Part shown: positions 51,333-60,660 of the stretch, piece after piece
How the letters are laid out: each line of letters starts with the position of its first letter
Position numbering within the stretch: the stretch's first letter is position 1
Assembly: GCA_015060735.1 (NCBI GenBank)
Contig: SUXX01000004.1
Location: 51,398-115,397 of the forward strand
Length of the DNA: 64,000 nucleotides
Source: Bacteroides sp.
GTDB taxonomy: Bacteria > Bacteroidota > Bacteroidia > Bacteroidales > Bacteroidaceae
Direction of reading: 5' to 3'
Program-made: the position numbers and the translations under genes
Notes under the pieces: generated by a model
What the model saw: the letters and a program-made list of their open reading frames with translations, nothing else
Told to the model about the DNA's origin: nothing
The model's database searches: none

Positions 51333-53546
51333 ATGAAGAAACAATTTTTACCGCTTATGCTATTAGCATCTGCTATCTGCTCGTGTTCAGAGAAGCAACC
51401 TGAAACTACCGAGCCAATGATTACTAAGACCGAAATCCAAGTGGAAAACGGTCTATTCACCCCCGAAATCATGCACCGTCTGGGCAAGGTGGGCGACGTG
51501 CAAATATCGCCCGACCACTCCAAGATTCTCTATGGCGTGACCTACACCAGCATTGAACAGAACAAGGGTAACCGCGAACTCTACCTCATGAACGTGGACG
51601 GCTCTGAGAATGTGAAGATTACCAACACCCCGAAGAGCGAATCGAACGCCCGTTGGTTGAACGACTCACAAATCATCTACATGCGTAGTGGCAAGCTCTA
51701 TACCGCTACCATTGAAGGTGCAACCCTCAAGAACGAAACCGAAGTAGCCGGTGCAGAAGGCATGGAAAGCTTCGAACTCTCTCCGGCAGGCGACAAGCTC
51801 ATGTTCATCAAGAGCGTGAAAGCCGCCCAGAAGCCGACTGATGTATATCCTGACCTCGACAAGTCATCGGGACGTACCTACAATGACTTGATGTATCGTC
51901 ACTGGGACCATTTCGTGGAAGAAGTGCCTCACACCTACGTGGCTACATTCGATGGCAAGCAAGTATCGGGTGTAACTGATATCCTCGCTGGCGACAAGGC
52001 CAACCCGGAAACCGCTGAAAAGAAGTTCGAATTGCCGACTCTCCCGTTCGGTGGTCTCGAACAACTCGCTTGGAGTCCTGATGGCAAGTACATCGCTTAC
52101 TCTTGCCGTAAGTTGGCAGGCCGCGACTATGCGTTCTCTACCAACACCGACATCTATCTGTACAATGTAGAAACCGGTGCTACCCAAAACCTTACCGCAG
52201 GCATGATGGGTTACGACACCGACCCGCTCTTCTCTCCGGACGGCACTCAGCTTGCCTTCGTGAGCATGGAAAGAGACGGATACGAAGCCGACAAGCGTCG
52301 CCTCTTTGTCATCGACATGAACAAGGCACTCGCCAACTTGGACGGCAAGGATTTCCGTGGCTACATGAAGGAACTCACCACCGACTATAAGTACAATGTA
52401 GAAGCCATCACATGGGCTCCGAAGGGCGACAAGATTTACTTCAACTCTTGCGTGAATGCCTTGACTGCTCTCTTCTCGGTTGACGTAAACAAGAAGGTAG
52501 GTCTCCCCATCGAAGACAACGAAGGTACCGGTTATCTCCCGGCATCGTATGGTGACGGCATCCGTCGTATCACTTCCAGCGAAGCCTTGTACGACTTTGA
52601 TGGCGTATCCATCATCCCGAACGAAATCGGCGAAGTGGCTTCCTTGATTACTACCAACAAGTGCATGATGCGTCCGGCTGAAATCGTGAAGGTAGACCCT
52701 GCTACCGGCGACTTCCAAGAATTGACTTTCGAAAACAAGGAAACCCTCGACAAACTCGACACTCCACTCATGGAACAACGCTGGATGACGACCGTGGATG
52801 GCAAGAAGATGCATACATGGATTCTCTATCCTCCTCACTTCGACAAGACCAAGAAGTATCCGGCTATCTTGATGTGCTTGGGTGGCCCTCAAGGCACCAT
52901 CAGCCAAAGTTTTTCTACTCGTTGGAACTATCGTTTGATGGCTCAGCAAGGCTATATCGTTATCCTTCCGAACCGTCGTGGTACTACCGCATTCGGTCAG
53001 CCATGGTGTGAACAAATCTCGAAGGACTACATGGGCTTGAATATGCAAGACTATCTCTTGGCGGTAGACAACATGAAGAAGGAACCATACGTGGGTAAGG
53101 TAGCTGCTACCGGTGCCAGCTATGGTGGTTTCTCTGTTTACTACCTCGCAGGCATTCATCAAAACCGTTTCTCGGCACTCATCGCTCACGCCGGTATCTT
53201 CAACCAGGAACACATGTACATGATGACCGAAGAAATGTGGTTCCCACAATTCGACAACGGTGGTGCTCCATGGGACGGCACTCCGCAAACCAACCGTCAC
53301 TATGGCAATTCGGCTCACAAACTCATCAAGAACTGGAACACTCCGATTCTTGTAACTCACGGTGAAATGGACTACCGTGTACCGGTTGACCAAGGTATGG
53401 CTGCTTTCAATGCGGCTCGCATGATGGGTGTGGAAGCCAAGCTCCTCCTTTTCCCGGAAGAAAACCACTGGATCTTGAAACCACAGAACTCTGTTCATTG
53501 GAATCGTGAATTCTTCGCATGGCTAGATAAGTATTGTAAGGAATAA
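51333..53546 (+). CDS. S9 family prolyl oligopeptidase (DPP5-like), lipoprotein
   Basis: A 737-residue exported serine peptidase. The signal carries lipobox-like SAICSC/SEK. The N-terminal beta-propeller (about 40-430) has repeated TolB-like blades (VQISPDHSKILYGV, LAWSPDGKYIAYSCRK, DPLFSPDGTQLAFVS). The C-terminal alpha/beta hydrolase contains the nucleophile GASYGGF, Asp in HGEMDYRVP and His in PEENHWI, so the triad is complete. Similar Bacteroidetes proteins are dipeptidyl-peptidases of the DPP5 type that feed peptide catabolism in the periplasm. The ATG at 51333 gives the MKKQFLPL signal; 51324 is an alternative. A bidirectional terminator follows. Confidence 0.92.
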   Translation: MKKQFLPLMLLASAICSCSEKQPETTEPMITKTEIQVENGLFTPEIMHRLGKVGDVQISPDHSKILYGVTYTSIEQNKGNRELYLMNVDGSENVKITNTPKSESNARWLNDSQIIYMRSGKLYTATIEGATLKNETEVAGAEGMESFELSPAGDKLMFIKSVKAAQKPTDVYPDLDKSSGRTYNDLMYRHWDHFVEEVPHTYVATFDGKQVSGVTDILAGDKANPETAEKKFELPTLPFGGLEQLAWSPDGKYIAYSCRKLAGRDYAFSTNTDIYLYNVETGATQNLTAGMMGYDTDPLFSPDGTQLAFVSMERDGYEADKRRLFVIDMNKALANLDGKDFRGYMKELTTDYKYNVEAITWAPKGDKIYFNSCVNALTALFSVDVNKKVGLPIEDNEGTGYLPASYGDGIRRITSSEALYDFDGVSIIPNEIGEVASLITTNKCMMRPAEIVKVDPATGDFQELTFENKETLDKLDTPLMEQRWMTTVDGKKMHTWILYPPHFDKTKKYPAILMCLGGPQGTISQSFSTRWNYRLMAQQGYIVILPNRRGTTAFGQPWCEQISKDYMGLNMQDYLLAVDNMKKEPYVGKVAATGASYGGFSVYYLAGIHQNRFSALIAHAGIFNQEHMYMMTEEMWFPQFDNGGAPWDGTPQTNRHYGNSAHKLIKNWNTPILVTHGEMDYRVPVDQGMAAFNAARMMGVEAKLLLFPEENHWILKPQNSVHWNREFFAWLDKYCKE

Positions 53547-53585
53547 AAAAGAAAGGAGAAGCCTCAAAAACTTCTCCTTTCTTTT
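53547..53585. terminator. Bidirectional terminator between S9 peptidase and purA
   Basis: AAAAGAAAGGAGAAG pairs with CTTCTCCTTTCTTTT across CCTCAAAAA. A and T runs on either side serve both strands. Confidence 0.85.
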
Positions 53586-53601
53586 TTTATTTTACTACCA
53601 A

Positions 53602-54873
53602 TTATTCTTCCGTATAGCGTTCAATAGTTTGTGCACGGTCAGGACCTACTGAGATAATCTTAATAGGAGTTTCCAACTGTTCTTCCAAGAAACTGACATA
53701 AGCATTAAATTCTTCGGGGAACTCGTTTTCACTAGTCATCTTTGTCATATCAGTCTTCCAACCCAGCAATTCTGCATAAACAGGTTCTATTCCTTCAGTT
53801 ATGTCGTATGGGAAGTAGTCGATTTCTTCTCCATTCACCTTATAAGCCACACAAGCCTTGATGGTATCGAAACCATCCAATACGTCACTCTTCATCATGA
53901 TGAGGTGGGTCACTCCATTCACCATAATAGCATACTTCAAAGCAACGAGGTCAATCCAACCACAGCGACGTTCACGACCAGTTACGGCACCATACTCATG
54001 ACCAAGATCACGGATAGTCTTGCCAGTTTCATCGAACAATTCGGTTGGGAATGGTCCTGCACCAACACGAGTACAATAAGCCTTCATGATACCATAAACA
54101 TTGCCAATCTTGTTCGGACCGATACCGAGACCGGTACAAGCACCAGCACAAATGGTATTCGAAGAAGTGACGAACGGATATGATCCGAAATCCACATCAA
54201 GCATGGTTCCTTGAGCACCTTCGCACAATACACTCTTACCAGCACGGAGCAAACCATTGATTTCGTGTTCGCTATCCACCAAATGGAACTCACGGAGATA
54301 GTTGATGGCATCTAACCATTCCTTTTCCAATTCAACGATATCGTATTCATAGTTCATGCTCTTCAGAATCTGTTCGTGACGAGCTTTTGCCTTGGCATAT
54401 TTTTCCTCGAAATTACAAAGGATATCACCTACACGAAGACCGTTACGGCTCACCTTGTCAGTGTATGTAGGGCCGATACCCTTACCGGTTGTACCTACCT
54501 TGGCATCACCCTTGGCAGCTTCGTAAGCCGCATCGAGCACACGATGAGTAGGCATAATCAAATGAGCCTTCTTAGAGATGTGGAGACGTTCCTTCAGTGG
54601 ATGACCACTGGCTTCCAAAGCTACGGCCTCTCCCTTGAACAACAATGGGTCGAGCACAACACCATTACCGATGATATTCACCTTATCACCTTGGAAAATA
54701 CCCGAAGGGATAGAGCGAAGAACATATTTCTGACCTTCGAACTCCAATGTATGACCGGCATTCGGGCCACCTTGGAAACGAGCTACTACATCGTAACGGG
54801 GGGTCAACACATCGACAACCTTGCCTTTGCCTTCATCACCCCATTGTAATCCTAACAAGACATCTACTTTCAT
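53602..54873 (-). CDS. purA: Adenylosuccinate synthase
   Basis: A 423-residue GTP-dependent ligase converting IMP and aspartate to adenylosuccinate in AMP synthesis. The N-terminus has the catalytic P-loop variant LGLQWGDEGKGKVVDVL, with GPNAGHTLEF, VGTTGKGIGPTYTDKVSRNGLRVGD and the IMP-binding LCEGAQGTMLDVDFGSYPFVTSSN. VTGRERRCGWIDLVALKYA is the signature of the third domain. Length is standard. It starts two bases after the fur-family stop, so the two form an operon. Confidence 0.97.
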   Translation of the reverse strand: MKVDVLLGLQWGDEGKGKVVDVLTPRYDVVARFQGGPNAGHTLEFEGQKYVLRSIPSGIFQGDKVNIIGNGVVLDPLLFKGEAVALEASGHPLKERLHISKKAHLIMPTHRVLDAAYEAAKGDAKVGTTGKGIGPTYTDKVSRNGLRVGDILCNFEEKYAKAKARHEQILKSMNYEYDIVELEKEWLDAINYLREFHLVDSEHEINGLLRAGKSVLCEGAQGTMLDVDFGSYPFVTSSNTICAGACTGLGIGPNKIGNVYGIMKAYCTRVGAGPFPTELFDETGKTIRDLGHEYGAVTGRERRCGWIDLVALKYAIMVNGVTHLIMMKSDVLDGFDTIKACVAYKVNGEEIDYFPYDITEGIEPVYAELLGWKTDMTKMTSENEFPEEFNAYVSFLEEQLETPIKIISVGPDRAQTIERYTEE

Positions 54874-54875
54874 TG

Positions 54876-55352
54876 TTACTTTGATTTTATATTACTTATT
54901 TTCTTTCTTTTCGCTAATGCACATTTGTTGCATATACCATATATATATAAAGAATAATGCATTGCCGTAAAACGCTTTAGTTTCGTATCGGCAACAGTCT
55001 TCTTTAAAGCTTCATCTTGAAACTCGGATACTTTACCACACTCCGTACAAATCATGTGGTGGTGAGTTTCATTCCGATAAGCACGTTCGTATTGGGAAGA
55101 ATTGCCAAACTGATGCTTGATGACCAAATTGGCATCGAGCAACAACACAATGGTATTGTAAAGTGTAGCACGGCTCACACGGAACTTCCCCTCCGTCTCC
55201 ATATAGTTATAGAGTGACTCTATATTGAAATGCCCTTTAATGGTATAGATAGTCTCAAGTATAGCATATCGTTCGGGAGTCTTACGATGCCCGTTCGTCT
55301 GCAAATACTCGGTCAATATCTGTTTTACCTTATTTATAATGTTTTCTTCCAT
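54876..55352 (-). CDS. Fur family metalloregulator
   Basis: A 158-residue repressor of the Fur/PerR family. The winged helix spans NGHRKTPERYAILETIYTIKGHFNIESLYNYMETEGKFRVSRATLYNTIVLLLDANLV. The metal-binding half holds THHHMICTECGKVSEF and YGICNKC, giving two Cys pairs for a structural zinc and a His cluster for the sensory metal. Fur, PerR and Zur cannot be told apart safely from this. The start at 55352 (MEENIINKV) is chosen because the track start at 55376 lies within the TAACTTTG -7 box. Confidence 0.88.
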   Translation of the reverse strand: MEENIINKVKQILTEYLQTNGHRKTPERYAILETIYTIKGHFNIESLYNYMETEGKFRVSRATLYNTIVLLLDANLVIKHQFGNSSQYERAYRNETHHHMICTECGKVSEFQDEALKKTVADTKLKRFTAMHYSLYIYGICNKCALAKRKKISNIKSK

Positions 55353-55373
55353 ATAGGTATTCCGTTCAGCCTT

Positions 55374-55381
55374 CAAAGTTA
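55374..55381 (-). promoter_or_regulatory. -7 box of the fur-family gene
   Basis: TAACTTTG on the minus strand, 22 bases before the ATG at 55352. No exact TTG is seen at -33. Confidence 0.5.
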
Positions 55382-55406
55382 AACCTTTTTATAATAACTT
55401 GAAAGT

Positions 55407-56078
55407 TTAACGCAAATATTCTATCTGTAATTTTACTTCTTCCATCAATAATACGGCCTCAGTTTTCCCTGTACCGACAACTGATGGCAACATTTTAGCT
55501 AATTTTTGAGCATGAGCCAGTTGCTGGGATGCATACTTCTGTAATGAAGTAGAAGCTGCTCGGCACACTCTACCATCGGCATCTTGCAAGGCGGTCAATG
55601 CTTGGTCTAGAAATTCATTTTCAGCACGTTCGTTCATTTCTACTCCCTTCATCAGCAGACGAGCCATCGTGAGATAACCACATAGTTGAAAATATTCTCT
55701 CTCGTCGGCTATCCATTGAAATATTTTATCTGAAATATAAGGCAGGTGCTGGAAAAGGTTCATACTGGTCAATTCGGCTATTTCAGGATAATGCATGTCT
55801 TCTATCCAAATATCAGCAATCTCGGGATAAAATGTCTCGACGGGTTGCAATAAACCTGCTAGAATTTTGCATTCGCGGATATTCTCTTTCCAAAGGGCTT
55901 GTGCCACATCATGGTTCTTCTCAAACTTGCCCGCTATTTCCTTAAGACGAGGAAGTTCGATTCCAAAATTGACTTTATAATCGAGCCCTTTCTCACGCAT
56001 GCTTTGAGAAACAACTCCGTTCATGAACAAACGGAATTGCTTCTTGATTTCTCTGATTGTTTCTTGTGTTTCCATCAT
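55407..56078 (-). CDS. DNA alkylation repair protein (AlkD-like, HEAT repeats)
   Basis: A 223-residue, all-helical protein without signal peptide. The helical repeats FGIELPRLKEIAGKFEKNHDVAQALWKENIRECKILAGLL and TSMNLFQHLPYISDKIFQWIADEREYFQLCGYLTMARLLM resemble the HEAT-like fold of AlkC/AlkD-type DNA glycosylases. It is shorter than B. cereus AlkD and the catalytic Trp/Asp/Arg set cannot be placed with confidence. Activity on alkylated purines is therefore only suggested. Its ATG overlaps the stop of the DPP III gene (ATGA), so they are co-translated. Confidence 0.75.
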   Translation of the reverse strand: MMETQETIREIKKQFRLFMNGVVSQSMREKGLDYKVNFGIELPRLKEIAGKFEKNHDVAQALWKENIRECKILAGLLQPVETFYPEIADIWIEDMHYPEIAELTSMNLFQHLPYISDKIFQWIADEREYFQLCGYLTMARLLMKGVEMNERAENEFLDQALTALQDADGRVCRAASTSLQKYASQQLAHAQKLAKMLPSVVGTGKTEAVLLMEEVKLQIEYLR

Positions 56079-58117
56079 TCGTTCCTATAAGGTAAATTTG
56101 CATAGTCCCTGCTATAACGAAGCATTTGTTCGGCATAACCTTCTTCATAGCTTATCGTCACATCTGTAATATGACCTTCAGCATCTGTTTCTGCGGTATA
56201 TAGAGGATTAACGAACCCCTTGTATGGTGCCAAATTGAGCTTCGCATATCGTGTCAACACTTCCTTATGAAGTTCCGGGTCAATCTTCACCGCATAGGTT
56301 TCTACCAACTTTCGAGCTGCTTCGAAATCGCCCTCGCTCTTGATGCGTTGAATTTCACTAAGCAATTGGCCGAAAAGCGTGCGAAGTTTTTCATAGTCGT
56401 TCACCTTTACATAAGTCTTTCCGTTTCTTTTCACCAGTTCGGTCACCTTATCACCGGCTCCTTTCTCGAAAGCCCAACGGGCTATGAGTTGACGGTTACG
56501 CATGTGGGCTTCTTCCACATTATTGCCCAACTCTATACGCACTAACTGAGTCATCAATCCATTCATCATAAACGAATAATATTCAGCCTTGTAAGCATCG
56601 GCGTCGGGTGTCAAACCAAGTTCTTGCATCTTGACATCGGGCAAATAATAAAGGCCAAAAAGATCAGCACGAGCTTCTTCGATGGTCGAACCGTATGCCT
56701 TCAATGCATCAGGGTCAACCCCAGGAAGCAACTGACCGGAGCCGTGTCCAAGGCATTCATGAAGGTCTGTATGCAAGTCACCCGTCAAATCGCCATACTT
56801 TTCAAGGTATGTTTTTTCCACTTCGCTATATACAAATTCATCCGAGAAACCATTTCCGTGAGCAGCCTTATTATAAGCATCGGTAAAGTTTCCGATAGTC
56901 ACCGATTTCGAGCCATGCACGCTACGAATCCAATTGGAATTGGGTAGATTGATGCCAATGGCTGTAGCCGGATAGAGGTCGCCCGCAATGATGGCACCAG
57001 TTATCACCTTGGCCGATACGCCTTTCACTTCTTCTTTCTTGAATCGTTTGTCTACCGGTGAATGGTCTTCAAACCACTGAGCATTGGCACTGATGGTTTC
57101 GGTACGTTTTGTCGACACCAAATCCTTGAAGTTGACGATGGATTCCCAACTAGCTTTCATGCCAAGTGGGTCACCATAGCTTTCGGTGAATCCGTTCACG
57201 AAATCAACTCTCGAATCTAAATCCTTTACCCAAAGGATAGCATATTCGTCGAAGGTTTTCAAGTCACCGTCCTTGTAGAACTGAATCACTTTCTCGATAA
57301 CGGCTTTTTGTTTTTCATTCTCTGCCACGCCCTTGGCCTTCTCCAACCAATAGATAATCTTATCGATGGCTTGTCCGTAAAGTCCACCCGACTTCCATAC
57401 TTTTTCTTGTATTCTACCGTCTTCCTTCACTAATCGGCTATTCATACCAAACATCACCGGCATCGTGTCGTTCGGGTTCTTCATCTGAGCATAAAAATCC
57501 TCAGCTTCTTGTTGGGTAACACCCTCATAATAGTTGGAAGCAGAAGTCAGTACCAGGTCTTCACCATCGGCTTGGTTCACTCGCTTGGGCATCACTTTCG
57601 GATCGAAGATGACGGGAAAGACTTCTTCGCAAAGGCTCGCCAAAGTTTCGCCTTCGCTAATGGGTAATTTGTCTTCGCTAACACTCTGCAACGCTTGCAT
57701 GAAAAATTCGGGTGTGAACCCCGGCACAAACTTATCGGATGCATAATGATGATGGATACCGTTCGAGAACCATACACGTTTCAAGTAAGTCTCCAGATTC
57801 ACAAAGTTAGTATCCGCTCGGTCTCCTTGATAATCGGTATATACTGTTTCAAGCATCTTGCGAATAATCAAGTTGTACTTACCGTTTTGGTCAAACAAGA
57901 TATCACGTCCCTGCAGGGCGGCTTCTGAAAGGTAATACACCAACTTTTTCTGTTCGAGAGGCAATTCCTCAAATCCATGTACCTTGAAACGCAAGAGTTG
58001 TAAATCGGCAAACTGCTCTACCGTATAATCAAACGTATCTTTCTTTTCGGCAGGTCCTTCAGCACAAGCATTCCACATCATCGTTCCCATAAGTCCTATC
58101 CATAAATGTTTTTTCAT
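56075..58117 (-). CDS. Dipeptidyl peptidase III (M49), lipoprotein
   Basis: A 680-residue zinc exopeptidase that releases dipeptides from N-termini. The M49 zinc motif HECLGH (in HTDLHECLGHGSGQLLPG) and the second motif EEARAD (in STIEEARADLFGLYYL) are both present. A signal with lipobox-like MMWNAC/AEGP implies export, as in other Bacteroidetes members. The ATG at 58117 (MKKHLWIG) is preferred; the track start is a TTG two codons upstream. It overlaps the AlkD-like gene. Confidence 0.94.
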   Translation of the reverse strand: MKKHLWIGLMGTMMWNACAEGPAEKKDTFDYTVEQFADLQLLRFKVHGFEELPLEQKKLVYYLSEAALQGRDILFDQNGKYNLIIRKMLETVYTDYQGDRADTNFVNLETYLKRVWFSNGIHHHYASDKFVPGFTPEFFMQALQSVSEDKLPISEGETLASLCEEVFPVIFDPKVMPKRVNQADGEDLVLTSASNYYEGVTQQEAEDFYAQMKNPNDTMPVMFGMNSRLVKEDGRIQEKVWKSGGLYGQAIDKIIYWLEKAKGVAENEKQKAVIEKVIQFYKDGDLKTFDEYAILWVKDLDSRVDFVNGFTESYGDPLGMKASWESIVNFKDLVSTKRTETISANAQWFEDHSPVDKRFKKEEVKGVSAKVITGAIIAGDLYPATAIGINLPNSNWIRSVHGSKSVTIGNFTDAYNKAAHGNGFSDEFVYSEVEKTYLEKYGDLTGDLHTDLHECLGHGSGQLLPGVDPDALKAYGSTIEEARADLFGLYYLPDVKMQELGLTPDADAYKAEYYSFMMNGLMTQLVRIELGNNVEEAHMRNRQLIARWAFEKGAGDKVTELVKRNGKTYVKVNDYEKLRTLFGQLLSEIQRIKSEGDFEAARKLVETYAVKIDPELHKEVLTRYAKLNLAPYKGFVNPLYTAETDAEGHITDVTISYEEGYAEQMLRYSRDYANLPYRNE

Positions 58118-58143
58118 CTTCAAAAGGTCATTTCTTAAACAAA

Positions 58144-58169
58144 AAAAGGAAAACTACTGTTTTCCTTTT
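58144..58169 (-). terminator. Terminator after the AraC-type gene
   Basis: AAAAGGAAAAC / GTTTTCCTTTT with loop TACT; on the minus strand the stem runs on into TTTTTTT. Confidence 0.75.
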
Positions 58170-58192
58170 ATATTAGTATTCGCTGCTTACGA

Positions 58193-58669
58193 TTATTTCT
58201 TCATCTTAGCAGCCAATATTTTCTTTCGATATCCATTCGGAGTTTCACCCATAATACGATAGAAGGCTGCATAGAAAGACTGACGGTTGGCAAAGCCTAC
58301 CATTGCACTGATTTCTTCAATGTTCTTATCTGCATTCTTCTTGTCGCCCATCAAGCGAATAGCATCCTTCACACGATATTCATTCAATAGACATGAATAA
58401 TTCATACCAAAACGTGAATTAACTACCGCTGATAGATAACGGGTGTTGGTCTTCAACAACTTGGCCAAATCTTTCGAAGAAAAGTTCGGATCCTTGTACT
58501 TCTTCTTTACGATAACAACATCCACAATTTTCTGATACAATTCATCGGCCAATTCTGCACGAATCATAGTTCTGTAAGCAGCATTTTTTTCTTTCTTTTC
58601 CCTTAAGTTGTAAGGCAATTTCTTAGGGGCTTCTGCTTGTTCTTCAATTTGGTTTAGTTTATAGCTCAT
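58193..58669 (-). CDS. AraC-type HTH transcriptional regulator
   Basis: A 158-residue DNA-binding protein. The C-terminal 100 residues are an AraC/XylS double HTH: KDPNFSSKDLAKLLKTNTRYLSAVVNSRFGMNYSCLLNEYRVKDAIRLM, then IEEISAMVGFANRQSFYAAFYRIMGETPNGYRKK. The N-terminal 50 residues are charged (EEQAEAPKKLPYNLREKKEKN) and too short for a ligand-binding cupin. The typical Bacteroidetes form has membrane and TPR sensor modules; this is a free-standing output domain. Targets unknown. It is transcribed away from recQ. Confidence 0.85.
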   Translation of the reverse strand: MSYKLNQIEEQAEAPKKLPYNLREKKEKNAAYRTMIRAELADELYQKIVDVVIVKKKYKDPNFSSKDLAKLLKTNTRYLSAVVNSRFGMNYSCLLNEYRVKDAIRLMGDKKNADKNIEEISAMVGFANRQSFYAAFYRIMGETPNGYRKKILAAKMKK

Positions 58670-58789
58670 CTCTTTCTATTTAATAATATATACAATTTCA
58701 ATTTAAAGTACAAATATGGTCATTTTCTTTCTCTTATGCAATTTTTCATGCATTTTATTTTTAAAGAATTTTTCTACGAAACTTTTTAC

Positions 58790-58797
58790 TAATTTTG
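58790..58797 (+). promoter_or_regulatory. -7 box of recQ
   Basis: TAATTTTG matches TAnnTTTG, 19 bases before the recQ ATG. No TTG at -33. Confidence 0.45.
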
Positions 58798-58816
58798 CCA
58801 AACATTCATAAAAATC

Positions 58817-60640
58817 ATGTTACAGACATTAAAGACATATTTTGGATACGCTTCATTCCGTCCGTTGCAAGAAGAAATCATCAAGCATATCCTTGCCCGG
58901 AAAGACTCCGTAGTACTGATGCCAACTGGCGGAGGTAAGTCCATCTGCTACCAACTTCCCGCCCTGATGATGGAAGGAACAGCCATCGTTGTATCCCCTC
59001 TCATCTCGTTAATGAAGGATCAAGTCGAGGCACTTCAAGCCAATGGTATTGTCGCAAGGGCACTGAATAGCAACAACAATGACACGGAGAACGTAATGCT
59101 TCGCCGAGAATGCTATCAAGGAAAGGTGAAATTGCTCTACATTTCGCCCGAACGCTTATTAATGGAAATGGATTTCCTTTTGAAAGAAATCAAAGTATCT
59201 CTGTTCGCCATCGACGAGGCCCACTGTATCTCTCAATGGGGGCATGATTTCCGTCCTGAATATACCCAACTGAAAACTATCCGTGAAAGGTTTCCTCAAA
59301 CACCCATCGTAGCACTTACCGCTACGGCCGACAAAATAACCCGTCAAGACATCGTCACACAACTTAATTTAAAAGAACCAACCATATTCATCTCCTCTTT
59401 CGATCGACCCAATTTAAGTTTGGATGTACGCAGAGGCTACCAACAAAAAGATAAGACCCGTACCATCCTTGAATTTATTTTCAAGAGACCGAATGAATGC
59501 GGCATCATCTATTGCATGAGTCGTGACAAAACGGAAAAAGTGGCCGATATGCTTCTTCGCCATGGCGTGAAAGCTACCGTCTATCACGCCGGACTCAGTG
59601 CATCGGCACGCGATAAGGCACAAGAAGATTTCATCAATGATCGTGTACAAGTGGTATGTGCTACCATCGCTTTCGGGATGGGTATAGACAAGTCGAACGT
59701 ACGATGGGTAATACATTATAATATGCCCAAGAGTATCGAAAGTTTTTATCAGGAAATCGGACGTGCCGGACGCGATGGCGTAAAGAGCGACACGCTCCTC
59801 TTTTACTCTTTGGGCGATTTAGTGATGTTATCAAAATTTGCTTTAGATAGTGGGCAGCAAGCTATCAACCTTGAAAAGCTAAATCGTATGCAACAATATG
59901 CAGAAAGCGACATCTGCCGAAGACGTATCCTACTCAATTACTTCGGCGAGACAATGGATCACGATTGTGGAAACTGCGATGTTTGCAAGAATCCCCCCGA
60001 ACAATTTGACGGTACCATCATTGTACAGAAAGCCCTCAGTGCCATTATGCGTGCTGAGCAACAAATCGGTACAAGAATGTTGATTGCCATACTACGCGGA
60101 AACTACATCGAAGAACTGGTGGAAAAGGGATACGACAAAATGAAAACCTTTGGTGCCGGACGCGACATCCCGCAAAGAGACTGGCAGGACTATCTCCTCC
60201 AGATGCTGAATATGGGCTACTTTGAAGTGGCTTACAACGAAAACAATCACTTGAAAGTAACCTCTGCTGGTGCCAAAGTGCTTTATGGACAAGAAAAGGC
60301 CATGCTGGTAGTTATCAAACGGGAAGAAAAAGAAACCAAAAGTAAAGGGAAAAAGAAAGCTACGGAAAGTAAGCCATTATTTAATATGCTTTCACCCATC
60401 CTTGCAGGAGAAGAAGACCAAACATTGTTCGAGGAACTTCGCATTCTTCGGAAACAATTGGCTGACCAACAAGCTATCCCTGCCTACATTGTCTTATCGG
60501 ATAAAACCCTGCACCTACTTGCCACACAACGCCCTACTACATTGGAAGAATTCGGTATGATAAGCGGCATTGGCGAGTACAAAAAAGAAAGGTACGGTAA
60601 AGATTTTGTAGACCTCATCAAACAGATAATAGGCAAGTAA
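58817..60640 (+). CDS. recQ: ATP-dependent DNA helicase RecQ
   Basis: A 607-residue helicase. Motif I is MPTGGGKSICYQLPA, motif II is DEAH (FAIDEAHCISQWGHDFRPEY), motif III is ALTATADK, and motifs V-VI are TIAFGMGIDKSNVRWVIHYNMPKSIESFYQEIGRAGRDG. The RQC zinc-binding Cys set (CRRRILLNYFGE...HDCGNCDVC) follows, and the C-terminus is a single HRDC domain (FEELRILRKQLADQQAIPAYIVLSDKTLHLLA). It unwinds recombination intermediates. Its stop abuts the stop of the convergent TPR gene with no intervening base. Confidence 0.96.
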   Translation: MLQTLKTYFGYASFRPLQEEIIKHILARKDSVVLMPTGGGKSICYQLPALMMEGTAIVVSPLISLMKDQVEALQANGIVARALNSNNNDTENVMLRRECYQGKVKLLYISPERLLMEMDFLLKEIKVSLFAIDEAHCISQWGHDFRPEYTQLKTIRERFPQTPIVALTATADKITRQDIVTQLNLKEPTIFISSFDRPNLSLDVRRGYQQKDKTRTILEFIFKRPNECGIIYCMSRDKTEKVADMLLRHGVKATVYHAGLSASARDKAQEDFINDRVQVVCATIAFGMGIDKSNVRWVIHYNMPKSIESFYQEIGRAGRDGVKSDTLLFYSLGDLVMLSKFALDSGQQAINLEKLNRMQQYAESDICRRRILLNYFGETMDHDCGNCDVCKNPPEQFDGTIIVQKALSAIMRAEQQIGTRMLIAILRGNYIEELVEKGYDKMKTFGAGRDIPQRDWQDYLLQMLNMGYFEVAYNENNHLKVTSAGAKVLYGQEKAMLVVIKREEKETKSKGKKKATESKPLFNMLSPILAGEEDQTLFEELRILRKQLADQQAIPAYIVLSDKTLHLLATQRPTTLEEFGMISGIGEYKKERYGKDFVDLIKQIIGK

Positions 60641-60660
60641 TTATTTACCCTTACTTGCCT
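60631..60660. terminator. Inverted repeat across the recQ/TPR convergent stops
   Basis: AGGCAAGTAA (60631-60640) and TTACTTGCCT (60651-60660) are perfect 10-bp arms around TTATTTACCC. The left arm contains the recQ stop codon and the loop contains the TPR stop codon. No long T-run. Confidence 0.5.

Noticed and set aside
51864-53498. 544-residue minus-strand ORF opposite the S9 peptidase
   Set aside because: Shadow frame produced by codon bias of the S9 gene; no start context or domain.
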